33,104 bases of DNA, from assembly GCA_018398765.1 (NCBI GenBank), contig JAHBMJ010004866.1, positions 42,501 through 75,604 on the forward strand. The letters run 5' to 3'. The position numbers and the translations under genes were made by a program. This stretch comes from Chromera velia. Its lineage: Eukaryota; Sar; Chromeraceae. Positions within the stretch are counted from its first letter, which is position 1, and each line of letters opens with the position of its first letter. Below the pieces are notes generated by a model. The model saw nothing but the letters and a program-made list of their open reading frames with translations, did not search any database and was not told where the DNA came from. This document shows positions 1 to 8,902 of the stretch, in pieces.

Positions 1-395
1 CTGATCACCTGTCTCATGATTTTGGGCTCTGTGTTTAAGTCTGTTTGCGTTTCTCTGAAGAAGAGTCCTGGAATGATTTCAGAAGACAGCAAGTGGCATG
101 GAGATTTCTCGGTCAAGTACACACAATGTATATTGAAAACATATGCACAAGAGTCAAGAACTGCGTTTGCAAAATGTCTAACACGAATTTGCGCACCTTT
201 GGCGTTGGTGTCAATTTCGATCCAGCAAAGCCAAAGCCACTCCCACACAAAACCTTGAAGGGGGGGTAGTGGCGTCTCCTTCTGGTCGTGAATGTACGAT
301 GCACAAGACGCATAGAATGATTTGAAGCTACTCAACGTAACGCACCCACTCAGTCACTCAGTGCCTCATCCATGAATGCTCGCAAAAGCGCTTCA
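1..395. other. Left-edge flank without a recognisable gene
   Basis: Only short unrelated open frames are present and none resembles a known family. The part nearest 396 is probably the 3' untranslated region of the minus-strand thioredoxin gene. No tRNA, repeat or element end was seen. Confidence 0.5.
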
Positions 396-929
396 TCAGC
401 TTCCAAGGCCTTTCCGCAGGAACTCTTTAAGGTCACCCTTACTCATGCCCCCTACAGTGGACGCAACTACTTCCCCCCCTCGAAAAATCAGGCAGGTGGG
501 AATGTTCCGCACATCATAGTCAACCGCGAGGTTGGGGTTGTCGTCAATGGACACTTTCCGCAGTTTGAATTTGCCCTCGAATTCGTCTGACGCGACCACC
601 TGATTGATGTACCCCCCCAATATCCGACAAGGTCCGCACCAGGCAGCTGAGAACATGACGAAAACCGTGTCATCAGAGTCAAGTACCTCTCCGTCAAAAT
701 CATCTTCATCGACCTCTTGGAAGAGATCCTTCACGCTGACGTCCGCCTCTCCCTCCCCCGTCTCAGAAGCGAGCACCACCGACAGCCCTCTCTCTGCAGA
801 CGGACGTCTTGAAACTCTCGTTAAAAGCAGAGATGCTGAACGTCGTTGAACAGGGGCGGGCAAACGAAAGCTGCTGGCGGGAGAGAAGACGAGACAGCAG
901 ACAAGCATGCACAGTCCCACCACCTTCAT
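396..929 (-). CDS. Thioredoxin-like protein, probably plastid-targeted
   Basis: The product is a 177-residue thioredoxin-fold protein, expected to act as a dithiol-disulfide oxidoreductase. Residues 97-102 read WCGPCR, the classic redox-active site. The cis-proline lies in IPTCLIF (Pro144), and the fold's later strands (GGEVVASTVGG) and C-terminal helix are present. Residues 1-20 (MKVVGLCMLVCCLVFSPASS) are a hydrophobic signal peptide. They are followed directly by Phe21 and a basic, Ser/Arg-rich stretch (FRLPAPVQRRSASLLL), then an acidic linker to about residue 83. Signal peptide plus Phe-initiated transit peptide is the known leader for import into secondary red plastids, so lumen or stroma of a complex plastid is the inferred location. 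I chose the ATG at 929 because it opens the signal peptide; in-frame ATGs at 947 and 980 would add 6 or 17 residues and bury it. Stop is TGA. Single exon as seen. It diverges from the zinc-finger gene at 1602. Confidence 0.85.
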   Translation of the reverse strand: MKVVGLCMLVCCLVFSPASSFRLPAPVQRRSASLLLTRVSRRPSAERGLSVVLASETGEGEADVSVKDLFQEVDEDDFDGEVLDSDDTVFVMFSAAWCGPCRILGGYINQVVASDEFEGKFKLRKVSIDDNPNLAVDYDVRNIPTCLIFRGGEVVASTVGGMSKGDLKEFLRKGLGS

Positions 930-1601
930 CTTCGGGGAGGATCTCATCAACGAATCCCCCGAGAAGAGAAGACTCCTCATTGGAACGAAATGCAGCACCT
1001 TTTCTTCCAGGTTCAAATTGCTGGAGGTCGCTTTACAGAATGCAAGTATGTGCGTGCAAGCTTGGAGAGAAGCACTATGAAGCAGTCAGAGACGTTGAGA
1101 CTCAAACTTGAGAGACGCCCACACCACTGTCTTAGAGACATGCAGAAAGCTGAAGAGACTGCATGCCCGGCGCAGAGTGCCGCCGCGGAGCGCACGGGCC
1201 CCGGCCTTCGCCGCAGGCTTCGTGCCGCATAATATCCCGGCAGCGCGGCCCGCGCGCTGGCCCGGGTCCGCCCGCGGCGTACTTCGCGGCGGACTTCGCG
1301 GAGAGCGACGCGCTCGCCACGCAGTTGGCTGCAGCGCTCTGCGCGCAAAGGAAAAAAAGGACACCCCGAAGCAAAGTGCCACTGCGAATTACCGTCCGAT
1401 CGCAGACTGAGTTGGAAAAAAGCCCAGATGTTTTCAACAGTTTGTTTGTTTGTCGGTCTTGAGTGTCTGTTTCGCAGTTTAAAAGGGACAAGTTTCGACA
1501 AAGCTGTTTAGCTATTGCGTCACAGTATTACCGGTTTGCCCTTCAACAGATCTGTGTCGTTTCGCCTCTATCAGTTTTCAGTCCCAATTGATTTGCAGAG
1601 A
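930..1601. promoter_or_regulatory. Shared divergent promoter region with GC-rich core
   Basis: About 670 bp separate the divergent thioredoxin and zinc-finger start codons. Roughly 1160-1340 is markedly GC- and CpG-rich compared with its surroundings; the DNA from 1340 to 1520 returns to ordinary composition. That is consistent with a bidirectional promoter or CpG-rich leader. Long overlapping open frames occur here in several phases on both strands, but this follows from the high GC content and none looks like a protein family. No TATA box or named operator could be assigned. Confidence 0.4.
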
Positions 1602-2558
1602 ATGGCGTCGCATTCCTCTTCGCCACCCCAGTTACAAAAACACCTGGAGGTTCCTCAAGGTCACAAGCTGATGTGTCTTAACACGTTTCTCCATGTTCAA
1701 GACCTCTCTCAATGTGACACAAAACGGAGGGTCCTTCAAAGGTCCCGTTCCCTCCCTCCCGTCCCTGTCTCTGTTCGTCTTGGTCTCGATGGCATTCGTT
1801 GCCCGACAGAACCCTCAGCAGGAGGCTCATTTCTCCAGTCTATGGACAACGTCGGATCCCTGGGACACCAAGAGGGCAGGCGATGCCCTGTCAAACGCTG
1901 CTACTTTGCCCACACCAAGAAGGGGTGCGATAAGGGATGGCTTTGTTCCCATTGCCACTACTGTTTTGCTACAGAGAAAGACAGAGAGGAGAGGACCAAC
2001 CGATTCAGACAACACCAGCAGCAGTTCAAGTCCTCCAAGAAGTTCGCGGGGCCCGGAAGGAATCCAAACCTTCTCTGTACTGGCCTTCTTTTGCCTCCTT
2101 GTCCCAGCTCTGTCTGTTCGTCAACGAGCCGTTACTCCACTCACAGCAACAGATCCAGAAGGCCTCCCTGTTTTTCCCCTTCCCAGAATCACACGCAGCC
2201 CCGAAGGGGTATTGCGGGTGGCCAAAGGGGTTCGGGGGGGTATCTTACAGTGAACGCCGGGGGATATTTTCTGAACTCTCCCCCTCCCCCTCCATACCAG
2301 CAGAGGCGATCATTTTCCGACCACGACGCTCTGTCTGTCTTGTCAACACGAGCGATGAGCTACTCGTCCCTTGCCTCCTCCTCAAGCTCGTCATCGTCGT
2401 CCTCTTTTTCCTCTTCCACAGCCACGACGCACCGGAGCTCTACCCACGATGCGCTGATGTACAGGGACGAGCCGGAGATGCCCTGTCGCCGCCAGCAGAT
2501 GTTCCTCCACCACCAGAGACTTCTCCGTGTCCTCGAGAGAGGCCGCTGGAGGGGATGA
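1602..2558 (+). CDS. Alveolate-type Cys/His zinc-finger protein
   Basis: A 318-residue protein starting at ATG 1602; the upstream in-frame extension to 1515 lacks an ATG. Residues 95-121 contain RCPVKRCYFAHTKKGCDKG followed by WLCSHCHYC. The Cys/His ligands Cys100, His104, Cys109, Cys115, Cys118, His119 and Cys121 follow the pattern C-x3-H-x4-C-x5-C-x2-CH-x-C. This resembles the compact C3H1-like finger (FxHxxGCxxGxxCxxCHxC) that is expanded in dinoflagellates and relatives. Such fingers are thought to bind RNA, so a nuclear or cytoplasmic post-transcriptional role is likely but inferred. A second typical feature is the short N-terminal block ending KRRVLQRSRSLPPVPV (residues 41-56). The rest is low complexity: a Pro run (SPPPPPYQQRRSFSDHD) and a long Ser run near residues 255-275. 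It shares its upstream region with the thioredoxin gene. Stop TGA; no intron needed. Confidence 0.75.
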   Translation: MASHSSSPPQLQKHLEVPQGHKLMCLNTFLHVQDLSQCDTKRRVLQRSRSLPPVPVSVRLGLDGIRCPTEPSAGGSFLQSMDNVGSLGHQEGRRCPVKRCYFAHTKKGCDKGWLCSHCHYCFATEKDREERTNRFRQHQQQFKSSKKFAGPGRNPNLLCTGLLLPPCPSSVCSSTSRYSTHSNRSRRPPCFSPSQNHTQPRRGIAGGQRGSGGYLTVNAGGYFLNSPPPPPYQQRRSFSDHDALSVLSTRAMSYSSLASSSSSSSSSSFSSSTATTHRSSTHDALMYRDEPEMPCRRQQMFLHHQRLLRVLERGRWRG

Positions 2559-3075
2559 ATGCACGAATGGTTTGTTTGTCTCAATCGATCGATCGATCAT
2601 GAGAGTGACAATAGGGAGGAAGGAAGGAATGAGTCTGCCTGCACTGATCAACTACGGTCGGTTTGTTGGTGGATTTTTGGTGTGACTATATGTCATCGGC
2701 AGGCAGCGTTTGTTTGGTAGGGTTTGTCTCTTCCCTCTCCCCCGCGGTGAAAGAGAAGAGAGACCTTACCTTGGGGGTGGGTGGGGAGGGTGGGATGATC
2801 GGTCGATCACATTGAGGATTCAAGAGAATAAAGTCAACCTTCTCTCTTTCTCCCCTTGCTCCTTTCTGCTTCCTTGATCCAACTCGTGAGGTTATGCATG
2901 ACGGATTTTCTCTCTTTCCTTCTTCCTCGGTGTCCAACTCTTACCATGGACAAGCATACGCTCGCACGCGTATCATCATCTGCCCGCATTTGATTGTTCC
3001 TTTCCTGTCTTGTCACTCTATCCTCTGGCTTCTTCCCTTTTCCTTTTTGCTTTCTCGACATGGCCCGCGAAGCCG

Positions 3076-3078
<3 letters not shown>

Positions 3079-3109
<31 letters not shown>
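3079..3109. repeat. (TC)n microsatellite
   Basis: About 15 uninterrupted TC dinucleotides downstream of the zinc-finger gene. Confidence 0.95.
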
Positions 3110-3113
<4 letters not shown>

Positions 3114-4394
3114 TTTATCTGTCTCTCGGCCTGCACACATGCATTCTGCACATTTCGTTGCTGTCTGTGCTCATCATGTCTGGCACAAGAGCCCCGTTCG
3201 ACGTTGTGAAACTGACTGACTGTGTTCCTTTCCTTATCTTTTCTTTCTGATCTGCATATTTGGGTGTCTGTACATCAGCAGGCAAGTCCTCTCTTTCACT
3301 TTCTCTTTCTCTTTTCTGCTGAGCTGCTGTTCGCATCCAGCCAGCATCTCATCTGATGGTATGTGTAGAGATTGGGGGGGGGTCGGGGAATGTATGTGTA
3401 GCCCAAAGGGGAAACATGAAGAAGTGAAGGAAACGTAGGAAGGCAATGAAAAAAGAGGTCTGGCTGTTCGTGTGTATCCTTCAGTCACAGAAGAAGGAGA
3501 CAAGGACCGACTCTTCCTGTAAGAATCCATGCATGAGATGTATCAATAGAGAAAGAAGTTCACGTACATTGTTGTGCTGTGTTGTGTGTTTCGATGCTGC
3601 TGCCTTGACGACCATTGACTCCTCTCTCTGTATACTTGCCCTCTTTCTCTGTCTTTTCCTCTATCTTTCTTTCTTCTTGAGGGGTCAGTGTAGTTTGGCA
3701 TCGCACGCAATCAGACAAATTCCTTTTTGAAAAACCATCTGATGGTTCGTTCTTCCTTCCTTAGTAGATCTGTATAATGTGTATGGGACCACTTGAGCCA
3801 CCAGAATACGGTTGAGGCCTGGGGTCTCTCTCTCTTGTCCTTGTTCGGTTCGTGGGTGCTGCTTTGGCCGGTCTTGTTCTTTTTTCTTCTTCGTGGGTCT
3901 ACTTTCCCTTCCACAGGTGGTTTTCTTTGGTGACTGTATGTGATGTTGCTGCTGCTGTTGGTGTAGTTTCATGTATGCTGCTGCTGATGCATCTGCTTTC
4001 CTGTCGTTGTCTTTCTTACTTCAACGTTGCTGTTCCTGAGCTCGTGTCTGTGCTTGTGAATGCATGGGTCCGCTGCTGATGGTGAAAGTTCCTGTTTGAG
4101 TGATCGCTGCTGCTGATGTAAGTGCATGACTGTGTTTTTGGAATTCGTTGTTGCTGCTGCTGCTGAATCGTTTTCTGACTTCTTTGCGCAGTAGAAAGAG
4201 TGGGGAGGGGCTTCGTGGTTTCTTTTTTTGTATAGCCTGACTGTGCTCTTTGGTTCAGTCTGTCCGAAATAGTGACAGACCTTTTATTCTCCCTGTGTGC
4301 CACTTGGAAAGGTTCGCCCCTCCAATTCTTCTTCGCCCTGGCCTCTGTGACATGCAAGTCTCAGGCTGTTAGTTCCTTTCTTTGATGGATAGGT

Positions 4395-4424
4395 CGACAG
4401 ACAGACAGACAGACAGACAGACAC
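4395..4424. repeat. (GACA)n microsatellite
   Basis: Seven near-perfect tandem GACA units in the spacer. Confidence 0.95.
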
Positions 4425-5099
4425 TTGTACATCCCGATTCCGTTTTGAGTCCTGCAAGGGAAAGAAAAAAAAAAAAGACAGACTAGTCTTCGGCAGATGA
4501 AGGAAGAAGACTCTCAGACGGGGGGCGATGTGGGTACGGATTGTGGAGAGAGGACGTCAGTGCGGTTGTTCTATTTCAATCTATCAAGGATACAACAATG
4601 ACCAAGCATGCAGCGATGGATCGTTTGGACTGGATGGATTGTGTTTTCCGTATGACTTGCATGATAGAAGGTGGATCGAGTACGTCCTTGATTTAAATGG
4701 TTCATGCGGCTGATTTATCTCCACGAATGCTTCTGTAAAGATAGCGAAGGACAATTAATGCGTGAATGCACTGAGATTTGTTATGTCCTTGGACTTCCGT
4801 TCTGGCGCGTTGAGGTCATTCGTTCACGTGTATGCATGCAGTGCATGTGGTTGGTCGATTGATTGATCTGGACTTGATAGTCTCTTGAAAGTGGACTCTC
4901 TTCAGTGCATTCAGCATGTGACCTACAGGGTCGTACGTGTATAAGTGTCTGTGCCTGTTAGCTGAGACGTCAGCTAGTCTCTACAACTCTGTTTTCAATC
5001 TATTGACTGGTTTTATTGAGTAGTAATTTCACCATCAGTAAACTTTGTCACTTTGAATATTTTCATCGATCGACCTCAAAATTTTAAGTTAAAGTTCTA

Positions 5100-5575
5100 G
5101 GCGTGATCTTTAGTTAGTTAGTTAGTTTAGTTTACAACCCTATGGAGAACTAACTAACTAACTAAACTAACTAAACAGTTTTGACCTAGTGTGACCCTGG
5201 GATTTGAGTAGTGTTTGCAACCCCCCTCCCCAGGGCTTTCAATCTTCACGTGCAGCACCAAGTCCTCCCGGTGCTGCTATTCAGATCGACGAAAGTGACT
5301 CAGAGCCCCCAAGGGCCAATGCAGAGAAGATGCCTTCGACGGGCGCTCCTTGACTCAGACTCAGACTAACTCACACAATGCTAGCAGACAATGAGTGATC
5401 AAACCTTTTATAGTTTAACACATCAAACTAAACTAACTAAACCTAGAACTAAACTAAAGACCACGTATAATTCGTTTAGTTTATAATTTAGTTAGTTACT
5501 AATACTAGTCTAATAGTTTAGTTTTATGGGTAAATGTGAATTAACTAAAGAACTAAACTAACTAAAGATCACGCC
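5100..5575. mobile_element. Foldback MITE with TA duplication and 20-bp perfect TIRs
   Basis: The left end at 5100-5119 reads GGCGTGATCTTTAGTTAGTT. The right end at 5556-5575 is its exact reverse complement, and both ends are flanked by TA (5098-5099 and 5576-5577). Beyond the first 20 bp the arms continue as variable GTTA/TAAC tandem units, which also fold on themselves internally (about 5110-5134 against 5140-5176). At 476 bp with no coding capacity, it fits a miniature inverted-repeat element. The TA duplication suggests mobilisation by a Tc1/mariner-type transposase; this is family knowledge, and no transposase is visible here. Confidence 0.8.
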
Positions 5576-5578
5576 TAG

Positions 5579-6257
5579 TGAAGCTGGAGTTGAAGGTTTT
5601 GGATCGTCAGACCAATCTAGAGACTAATCGTCGTTAGGCTCTATATAGCCTAAATTTTTAATCATGAATTAAATGAAATACAATTGTAATTATAACCGAT
5701 ATTAAGAATTCAAATCAGTGGAATTGAGATAAGTGCATTTATGTGGATTTCACGGATATTTCACGGTAAGTTCCATTATAGGATTTAATGCTAGATTTAA
5801 TGTAGGATAGGATATAGGATTTATGTTTCGGGTATCCCCTGCATACGGTCCACTGCCCTAGCCACTGTCCAGGAAAGGCTTGAAATCCTCTAAATTCTAT
5901 AATTTCTATTAGAAATACGGGTATATACTATATAGAATTAGGATTATAATATATGTTCGGAGGATTAGCCTAGATTAGCTGGCCTCTGGACCGCCCCGAT
6001 ATAAAATTTCCGATGTGCGGCAGTGTCACTGCGGCTTCCAGACTAGTTTCCAGAGTAAATTCAACTTATAATTCTACTAAATTTTCATATATAACTACAC
6101 CAATCCTGTAGGGTTACACAATCACTTTTTTTAAAACGTTTTGTTCCACATTCTTTAATTACACATTTTAATAGAATTTTGATGAATGAATTAGTATACA
6201 CTTTAGTGTACAGTAATTCAAACTTGAACTATCACTTTTAGGAATACATTATGACAT
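5579..6257. other. AT-rich degenerate repeat DNA, left side of the LTR nest
   Basis: No coding potential. Composition is strongly AT-rich compared with the gene-bearing edges. The segment 6096-6121 is an inverted partial copy of 29784-29809: a 12-base match, a 5-base mismatch, then a 9-base match. This suggests one arm of an older inverted-repeat element that the LTR elements later split. A short local palindrome lies near 6187-6220. Confidence 0.5.
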
Positions 6258-6262
6258 ACTTT

Positions 6263-6975
6263 AGTGAAAAGTTGAGTCTCACCTCTCTCGGGATTCCTCC
6301 TATAGAATCCTATGGACCCTCCCGTGTCGATCCTCTAGCCTATCTAGAGGACTCCTCAAACTGCTATGCTCCTGAATTCCTAGCCCTCTCCTATTAGAGG
6401 ACCACAGCAAATACGTTGACCAAACGTACCCGTCTAAACCAATACAGATAATCAGAAATAAATATCTGATTAGTCTCTTCACCAGACAGAAAATTTATGA
6501 ACCCCCACAGTCTACAGTACGCTCCTGCTGGTGGCTTTGTGCAATACTCAGAGCACAAGAGAACCACAGGGACACATAGGGCAAAGTACAGATCCTACAC
6601 ATGAAGCTCTATCAATCCTTAGGTCAAGTCTTTCATTCAGACAGACGGTAACCGCCGTGCACGTCTGTCTGACTGTCTGGAAATTAATTCGGGACTGGAA
6701 TTAATTCTGAAACCTCCGATGGCATAACCGCACCATCGGCCTAATTAAATCCCATATGAAGGCCCGGAGCACACACCACTACGGTGAGTGCCTTGGGTGT
6801 ATTTTTTATGCCAAAGTGCATGCAGGCCATACCATAGAACTTACAACATGCACACCTCTGTCGCAGGCGCCCCGCCACCCCATGTGGACGGGCCGCTGCG
6901 TACGCGTCGCTCCTTTCTCTGGCTCGGAGCGAAGGGACGAATGGAAATGCCGGGACCGTCGTTTACTTTCATACA
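6263..6975 (-). repeat. 3' LTR of the copia-type element
   Basis: 713 bp matching 22001-22761 along its whole length, with small gaps. One is about 30 bp missing near 6952. The target duplication lies just outside at 6258-6262 and the polypurine tract just inside at 6976-6984. Its inner end reads TGTATGAAAG in element orientation, two bases longer than the TGTGAAAG of the 5' LTR. Confidence 0.9.
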
Positions 6976-6984
6976 CCCCCTCCC
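6976..6984 (-). other. Polypurine tract of the copia-type element
   Basis: On the minus strand this reads GGGAGGGGG and abuts the TG start of the 3' LTR, the expected place for the plus-strand DNA primer. It independently supports the LTR boundary. Confidence 0.75.
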
Positions 6985-7966
6985 AAGCCCCCAAGGAAAG
7001 ACTATAGAGCACGCAGCACAACACACCCCCCTCTGACGAGGAGGAATCGGGAAGCATGAGAAAAGACCTTTCTTTAATTACCCGGCTCCCCAATTTTCCT
7101 TTTCCTCTTTTCCTGACGCTTGACCATTGCCTGTCAGTCACCGTAACTGGCGACCTAATGGGAGCGTCCTCCTTTTGACTAAAGGACCACTATATGCAGG
7201 TAGGGTAATCCGCATATGCAAATAGGCAATTGCTGCCGGAGGCTCCTGTATAAGCACAGATATGAGTCCCTGCAGCGAGAAGCACCGCTCCCCATCTGAG
7301 CAAGCCACAAAAATACGGCATCCTCCGAACTGCTCAAATGCTGCCCCGCCACTACGGCCAGCAACCCAGAATGTGCGCTCATAGGTTGGACGCAGCCACG
7401 CCGGGACATGCCCCGAACACACCCAGCTCAAAACGCCCACACGTTTAAAAAATATGCAGGCAGGGTTGCTTTTCTGGTCGGTAACAGGTCTAGTCTACCG
7501 GCAATTGCCGGTAACCGGTAATAGCCTCAGTCTGCCTTCCTTTTACCGACAAAAAAAATAATAAAAATTAGGGTCCCCCCAAAAAAATTTCGCCTGCGGC
7601 GCCAACCTTCAAAAACATGTTTTTAAGTGTTTATTGGCATTTGAAAAGCCTATTCACATACAAAAAAATATATAGAAAAATATTTAAAAAATATAAATTT
7701 TTAACTGCTTCACCCCTATAAGTGGCAAAAAGTTCTAACAGCTCTATGACAGCGTCTGTCCAACAACTACTCTCTTTTTTGACTTTGCTTCATCTCTCAC
7801 TGTTCTGCTTCTCTGTATATCAGGCCTTGACCATCGTTAGAGAGCGATCAAAGTAAGAAATGGAAAAAGTCTACTTCTTTCTAAAAAACAAGGAGATGCT
7901 GCTGTCATCAAAGTTTCTCTAAAGGGCTCTAGCCCACTTTTTTTTTAGTCTAGCCTATCATACTAC

Positions 7967-7984
7967 GAGAGAGAGAAAGAGAAA

Positions 7985-8035
<51 letters not shown>

Positions 8036-8043
8036 AAAGAGAG
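7967..8043. repeat. (GA)n microsatellite in the hAT-like element
   Basis: A nearly continuous GA run with a few AAAG and GGG interruptions. Confidence 0.95.
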
Positions 8044-8071
8044 TCGCTCTCCCTGCCACAGGACCAAACAG

Positions 8072-8365
8072 CTTCCGTTTACGCTGTTGCTTTCCTTGTC
8101 TCTGTTCACCTATATACACAGGCCCGAATTGCTACCCAATCGACTTCCGTTCACACACTTGCCATCCCTGTCTCTGTCTGCTTAATTGTAATTATACACA
8201 AAGGTCCACTCGCCTTTCGTTCCTATACTTGCTCTCCTTATCTCTGTCTGCTCACACACAAACCCAATTGCCTTTCGTTCACATACTTGCCCTCCCTGTC
8301 TCTACAAACGCCTAACCATCTTTCGTTCACATACTTGCTTTCCCTGTCTCTGTTTGTTTATTTAC
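8072..8365. repeat. Five degenerate tandem units in the hAT-like element
   Basis: Each unit opens with CTTCCGTT or CTTTCGTT, followed by an (A/C)A(C/T)(A/G)CTTGC-like block and then CCCTGTCTCTGT. Units start at 8072, 8144, 8214, 8272 and 8320, so spacing shrinks from about 72 to 48 bp. Later copies are more alike than earlier ones. No function is apparent. Confidence 0.75.
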
Positions 8366-8396
8366 TTATAATTCTTTTATGTCTGCTTGCTTGTAG

Positions 8397-8546
8397 ATGG
8401 CAAATCTCCACCCCCCTGGGTCTCCGGAGTCAGAGGCCCTTCGAGGCCTCAGACATCAGCTTTTAGCAGCAGGTCTTTCTTTAGAGGCTGGAGCACTAGA
8501 TTGGGGGGACCGCCCAAACTTTGAGGCGGACTCTTTCTGTTGTTGA
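8397..8546 (+). pseudogene. Short unrecognised open frame in the hAT-like element
   Basis: A 49-codon frame opening MANLHPPGSPESEALRGLRH and closing at TGA. It is preceded by TGCTTGCTTGTAG, which looks like a 3' splice site. Coding-like sequence seems to continue in another phase to about 8660. It could be a remnant of a transposase N-terminus, but no BED finger or catalytic motif can be shown, so it may be chance. Confidence 0.2.
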
Positions 8547-8902
8547 AATCGTGCGGGTGCATCTGTCTGGGCCAGCTGTGGTCATTACGGCCAGCGGTTC
8601 TCTGTCTTTGGGCGCCAAGTGCAAGACGGGACCCATCGCTTCGACCTGCGTTATTTTTAAGCACACTGGCCGCATAGCTGTCCCTACAGATGACGTATTG
8701 ACTTTTTGAATTGACCTTAAGTCTAGCCTTAAGTAATTGATTGATTGACCTATAATCTAGGACTTAGGTTATTGAAAAGTGTTAGTGACTGTTAGAATTC
8801 TACTAAGTCTTTGCTAACTGCCAGCAAACTCTGCCGGTAATTACCAGTTACCGGTAATGAAGCTTGTCTACCACCAAAAAAATCGGCAACCCTATATGCA
8901 GG

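Larger units (their letters stand above)
2559..5097. other. Long spacer, rich in simple repeats
   Basis: No gene could be supported. The stretch begins with the zinc-finger gene's probable 3' untranslated region, including four tandem ATCG units near 2585-2600. It continues as pyrimidine-rich DNA with a TC run, a GACA run and CTG/CAG-rich patches around 3945-4165 that encode only poly-Gln-like shadow frames on the minus strand. Short open frames (for example 4528-4713) have no recognisable motif. An undetected multi-exon gene with very short exons cannot be excluded. Confidence 0.5.
7461..8894. mobile_element. Non-autonomous hAT-like DNA transposon
   Basis: An exact 8-bp duplication TATGCAGG flanks the element (7453-7460 and 8895-8902). 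The ends read CAGGGTTGC on the left and GCAACCCTA on the right, giving an 8-of-9 terminal inverted repeat starting CAGGGTTG. Both features are typical of the hAT superfamily. Just inside each end is a related block of CCGGTAA-type palindromes (7495-7522 and 8832-8858), plausibly subterminal transposase-binding sites. The 1434-bp interior holds a long GA run, five degenerate tandem units and only a broken short open frame, so it would need a transposase supplied in trans. It sits in the 3' non-coding part of the copia-type element and is therefore younger than that insertion. Confidence 0.88.

Noticed and set aside
1013-1501. Overlapping Arg/Ala-rich open frames on both strands
   Set aside because: They arise from the GC-rich promoter block, occupy several phases at once and lack family features.
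4016-4357. Poly-Gln protein on the minus strand
   Set aside because: The Gln run derives from CTG/CAG simple repeats in spacer DNA; the rest of the frame has no conserved feature.
6260-6264. Copia LTR ends set at the innermost TG...CA with no target duplication
   Set aside because: Moving the ends outward by two bases on each side gives an exact ACTTT duplication and a polypurine tract abutting the 3' LTR, so the outer boundaries are preferred.
8072-8365. CRISPR-like array
   Set aside because: The units are degenerate, unequal in spacing, have no unique spacers, and lie inside a eukaryotic DNA transposon.
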